A stretch of DNA of 10,998 nucleotides, from positions 1-10,998 of the forward strand of contig JASLBJ010000011.1 of the NCBI GenBank assembly GCA_030146725.1, written 5' to 3'. Origin of the DNA: Sphingomicrobium sp. (lineage in GTDB: Bacteria > Pseudomonadota > Alphaproteobacteria > Sphingomonadales > Sphingomonadaceae). The notes under the pieces are model-generated. The model searched no databases. It saw nothing but the letters and a program-made list of their open reading frames with translations, and was not told the origin of the DNA. Below, in pieces: positions 8,353 through 10,998 of the stretch; positions within the stretch are counted from its first letter, which is position 1; each line of letters opens with the position of its first letter. The position numbers were made by a program, and so were the translations under genes.

Positions 8353-8360
8353 CGCGAAGG
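8349..8360. repeat. 12-bp perfect palindrome over the nadK ribosome site
   Basis: CCTTCGCGAAGG is self-complementary. In the nadK transcript the upstream CCTT could pair with the AAGG of the Shine-Dalgarno, giving a 4-bp stem with a CGCG loop. That is too weak to be sure of any effect. It lies in the 122-bp divergent spacer (8341-8462) with the EAL gene and could also be a protein-binding site. Confidence 0.45.
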
Positions 8361-8462
8361 GGCTGAGCATAAGCAGTCTTGACGCCGCCGCCACTGTCCC
8401 GATTTGGGGCGCCCCGCTGCAGCCCGCTTCCGCTTCGCGCCGATCTGCGTTTACCACAAGTC

Positions 8463-9296
8463 ATGACTCAGTGGCGTAACAGTCTAGAGCGGGGGCAGCG
8501 GGCGTCAGATCGACCCGGTCCGGCGCCAGCAACTCCCGCTCGTGACGGCCTGCTCGAGGCGGCAATTGCCGGCGACCAGATCGGGGTCCTGTTCCAGCCG
8601 CAAATCGTACCCCGCACCGGTGAGATCGTCGGGGCCGAAGCGCTTGCCCGCTGGAGCGGGGCAGTTTCGCCACAGAGATTGTTCGAGCGCGCGGCGCTTG
8701 CCGGCCTGTCCGAGCGGCTATCGCGCATGATCCAGCGCAAGGCGCTGCGCTGCGCCGCGGCTTGGCGCGGGCCCCTTGCCGCGCTCGGCCTGTCGATCAA
8801 CCTGCTCGCCGACGATCTTGTCCGGCCCGGCTTCGAGCAGTGGCTCCTCGACGAGATTGCAGCTGCCGGGATCGCGCCGCAGCGGATCACCGTCGAGATC
8901 ACCGAAAGCGCGCTGATTGCCGACAGCCCGGCGGTATCAGGGCGCCTTGCGCGGCTGCGCGACGCCGGGGTGGGCATTGCCGTCGACGATTTCGGCACCG
9001 GCTATGCCAGCCTTGCCTATCTCACCAGCCTGCCACTCGACGTCCTCAAGATCGACCGCGGACTGATTGCCGATATCGTCGGCGGCAAGCGCGACCGGAT
9101 CGTGGTCAAGGCAATGATCGCGCTCGCCCGCGAGCTCGAACTCAAGGTCGTGGTCGAAGGCGTGGAGAGCACCCCGCAGCTGGTGCTGCTCGCCGAGTGG
9201 GGGGCGGATGTCTACCAGGGGTTCCTGGGCGCGGGAGCGCTGAGCGAGGAGGAGCTGAGGCGGTTCGTCGGCGCGTCGCTGGCACAGGCGGCCTAG
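8463..9296 (+). CDS. Stand-alone EAL-domain c-di-GMP phosphodiesterase
   Basis: A soluble 277-residue EAL protein expected to hydrolyse cyclic di-GMP to pGpG. The catalytic set looks complete: E59 of the EAL motif (GAEALARW), N113 (SINLL), E145 (VEITES), D175-D176 in DDFGTG, K196 (LKID), E232 (VVEGVES) and Q252 (YQGFL). From N113 onward, spacing between these residues equals that of RocR. Loop 6 (DDFGTGYASLAYL), needed for dimerisation and metal binding, is intact. The usual proline after QG is replaced in QGFLGAGALS, which is minor. The N-terminal ~27 residues are polar, proline- and arginine-rich, with no sensor domain, GGDEF domain or membrane segment. ATG 8463 is chosen because upstream codons (TTG at 8379) look non-coding; no strong ribosome site is visible. 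It diverges from nadK and converges on mfd with 25 bp between. Confidence 0.93.
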   Translation: MTQWRNSLERGQRASDRPGPAPATPARDGLLEAAIAGDQIGVLFQPQIVPRTGEIVGAEALARWSGAVSPQRLFERAALAGLSERLSRMIQRKALRCAAAWRGPLAALGLSINLLADDLVRPGFEQWLLDEIAAAGIAPQRITVEITESALIADSPAVSGRLARLRDAGVGIAVDDFGTGYASLAYLTSLPLDVLKIDRGLIADIVGGKRDRIVVKAMIALARELELKVVVEGVESTPQLVLLAEWGADVYQGFLGAGALSEEELRRFVGASLAQAA

Positions 9297-9321
9297 CTCC
9301 TCACCGTGGCAAATGAGCCCG

Positions 9322-10998
9322 TCAGGCCGGCTCCAGCTCCTTTGCCTTTGCCCCCGCAGCGACCACCCGCGACAGGCCGCGCGACAACTGCAGCGCCCCT
9401 GCAAGGCGGGCGTCGGGCGTCACCCAGTCGCGGCTGACCGACATCTTGCTGTCGGGGCGGAGCTTGGCCGAGCCCTTGAGCCGCTCGACATAGGCAAGCA
9501 GGCCGGCAAGATCGGGGAAGCCGCTCGCGGCAAAGGTCACCAGCGCGCCCTTGGCGCCGACGTCGAGCTTGGCGATTTGCGCAACGCGGCAGTTGAGCTT
9601 GGTCTCGACGATCTTGAGCAGATTGCCGGTTTCCTCCGGCAACGGCCCGAAGCGGTCGATCAGCTCGGCGGCAAACTCGTCGACGGACGCGCGGTCCTCG
9701 AGCTCGCCAAGCCGGCGATAGAGACCCATGCGCAAGTCGAGGTCGGCGACATAGTCCTCGGGAATGAGGATCGGGGCATCGACGCTGATCTGCGGGGTGA
9801 ACGCCTCCTCGCGCTTGGTGCCGCCCGCCTTTTGCTCGATGATTTCCTCTTCGAGCATCGACTGGTAGAGCTCGAACCCGACCTCCTTGATGTGGCCCGA
9901 CTGCTCGTCGCCGAGCAGGTTGCCGGCACCGCGGATGTCGAGATCGTGGCTTGCAAGCTGGAAGCCGGCTCCGAGGCTGTCGAGATTTGCGAGCACCTGC
10001 AGGCGCTTGTCGGCGGTTTCCGTCATCGCTCGATCGGGCGAGGTGGTGAGATAGGCATAGGCGCGGGTTTTCGACCGGCCTACCCGGCCCCGGAGCTGGT
10101 AAAGCTGGGCGAGGCCGAAGCGGTCGGCACGGTGGACGATGAGCGTATTGGCGTTCGGGATGTCGAGCCCGCTTTCGACGATCGTGGTCGACAGCAGCAC
10201 GTCATACTTGCGGTCGTAGAAGGCGCTCATCCGCTCCTCGACCTCGGTCGGGCTCATCTGGCCGTGGGCAGTAATCACCTTCACCTCGGGCACGTCGGCG
10301 CGCAGCCGCTCCTCGATGTCAGACAGGTCCGCAACCCGGGGAACGACGAAGAAGCTCTGTCCGCCGCGGTAATGCTCGCGCAGCAGCGCCTCGCGGGCGA
10401 CGACCGGGTCCCACGGGCTGACGTAGGTGCGCACCGCAAGGCGGTCGACCGGCGGGGTCTGGATAACGCTGAGATCGCGCAGGCCCGACATCGCCATTTG
10501 CAGCGTGCGGGGGATCGGAGTCGCGGTCAAAGTGAGCACATGGACGTCGGCCTTGAGTCCCTTGAGCCGCTCCTTGTGCGCGACTCCAAAATGTTGCTCT
10601 TCGTCGACAATGACGAGTCCCAAGCGCTTGAAGGCGAGGGTCTTTCCCAAGATTGCATGGGTTCCGATGACGATGTCGAGCTTGCCTTCGGCAAGGCGTT
10701 CCTTGGTCGCCTTGACCTCGGCCGCCGGGACCAGCCGGGACAGCCGCCCAACCTCGATCGGAAAGCCCTTCAGGCGCTCGATGAAGTTGGTGTGGTGCTG
10801 GCGTGCAAGCAGGGTCGTCGGCGCGATCACCGCGACCTGCAGGCCCGACATGGCGACCACGAACGCCGCCCGAAGCGCGACCTCGGTCTTGCCGAAGCCG
10901 ACGTCGCCGCACACCAGCCGGTCCATCGGCTTGCCCGATTCCAGGTCGGCGAGAACGTCTTCGATCGCGCGCTCCTGGTCGTCGGTCTCCTCGTACGG
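9322..10998 (-). CDS. mfd: Transcription-repair coupling factor Mfd, C-terminal part
   Basis: Mfd is the superfamily 2 translocase that removes RNA polymerase stalled at DNA lesions and recruits UvrA. The 558 visible residues run off the right edge, so the N-terminal UvrB-like and polymerase-binding domains are missing; the frame is open to base 10998, and the gene is cut by the window, not broken. Visible in order: Walker A GDVGFGKTE at 31-39 of the visible part, the APTTLLARQHH strand, DEEQHFG at 132-138, TATPIPRTLQMA near 158, SGLDIPNANTLIVHRADRFG, and the arginine-finger segment LYQLRGRVGR, followed by the translocation (TRG) region. NLLGDEQSGHIKEVGFELYQ is specific to the Mfd/TRCF family and separates it from RecG. 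The last ~150 residues are the regulatory D7 domain. It is convergent with the EAL gene, 25 bp apart, with no terminator hairpin between. Confidence 0.97.
   Translation of the reverse strand, partial: PYEETDDQERAIEDVLADLESGKPMDRLVCGDVGFGKTEVALRAAFVVAMSGLQVAVIAPTTLLARQHHTNFIERLKGFPIEVGRLSRLVPAAEVKATKERLAEGKLDIVIGTHAILGKTLAFKRLGLVIVDEEQHFGVAHKERLKGLKADVHVLTLTATPIPRTLQMAMSGLRDLSVIQTPPVDRLAVRTYVSPWDPVVAREALLREHYRGGQSFFVVPRVADLSDIEERLRADVPEVKVITAHGQMSPTEVEERMSAFYDRKYDVLLSTTIVESGLDIPNANTLIVHRADRFGLAQLYQLRGRVGRSKTRAYAYLTTSPDRAMTETADKRLQVLANLDSLGAGFQLASHDLDIRGAGNLLGDEQSGHIKEVGFELYQSMLEEEIIEQKAGGTKREEAFTPQISVDAPILIPEDYVADLDLRMGLYRRLGELEDRASVDEFAAELIDRFGPLPEETGNLLKIVETKLNCRVAQIAKLDVGAKGALVTFAASGFPDLAGLLAYVERLKGSAKLRPDSKMSVSRDWVTPDARLAGALQLSRGLSRVVAAGAKAKELEPA

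Noticed and set aside
8379..8462. TTG start at 8379 adding 28 residues to the EAL protein
   Set aside because: The added segment is proline/arginine-rich, has no ribosome site and no family counterpart; ATG 8463 is preferred.

Overview
The window is a GC-rich, densely packed stretch of a bacterial chromosome, most likely from an alphaproteobacterium of the Sphingomonadales. This rests on the amino-acid style of SecA, the short NAD kinase and the PutA without a DNA-binding domain; it comes from family knowledge, not from a database search. All genes look chromosomal. There is no insertion sequence, integrase, phage gene, CRISPR array or sign of recent transfer.

Layout. trxA (thioredoxin, +) has its stop 3 bp from the stop of a convergent GFA/CENP-V-fold zinc protein gene (-). 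A 175-bp divergent region follows, holding a 16-bp perfect palindrome, an 18-bp tandem repeat and a short open frame that stops 1 nt before the secA ATG. Next come secA (+) and putA (+), a bifunctional proline dehydrogenase/aldehyde dehydrogenase whose N-terminal codons appear to overlap the end of secA. putA converges on a BLUF blue-light photoreceptor gene (-), and the two share a CTAG that gives both stops. Then come tRNA-Asn(GTT) (-) with its own plausible promoter, nadK (NAD kinase, -), a 122-bp divergent spacer, a stand-alone EAL-domain c-di-GMP phosphodiesterase gene (+), and the 3' part of mfd (transcription-repair coupling factor, -), which runs off the right edge.

How the genes work together. 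Most are housekeeping: thiol redox (TrxA), protein export (SecA), proline catabolism (PutA), NADP supply (NadK), translation (tRNA-Asn) and DNA repair (Mfd). The accessory element is a single-domain BLUF photoreceptor lying about 1.2 kb from a stand-alone EAL phosphodiesterase whose catalytic set looks complete. BLUF and EAL domains are fused in some known proteins, so a split light/c-di-GMP pair is possible but unproven here. I did not find a clearly new multi-gene system. The most unusual local sequence is the secA leader. No gene-free stretch exceeds 300 bases, and no intrinsic terminator with a T-tract is visible anywhere.
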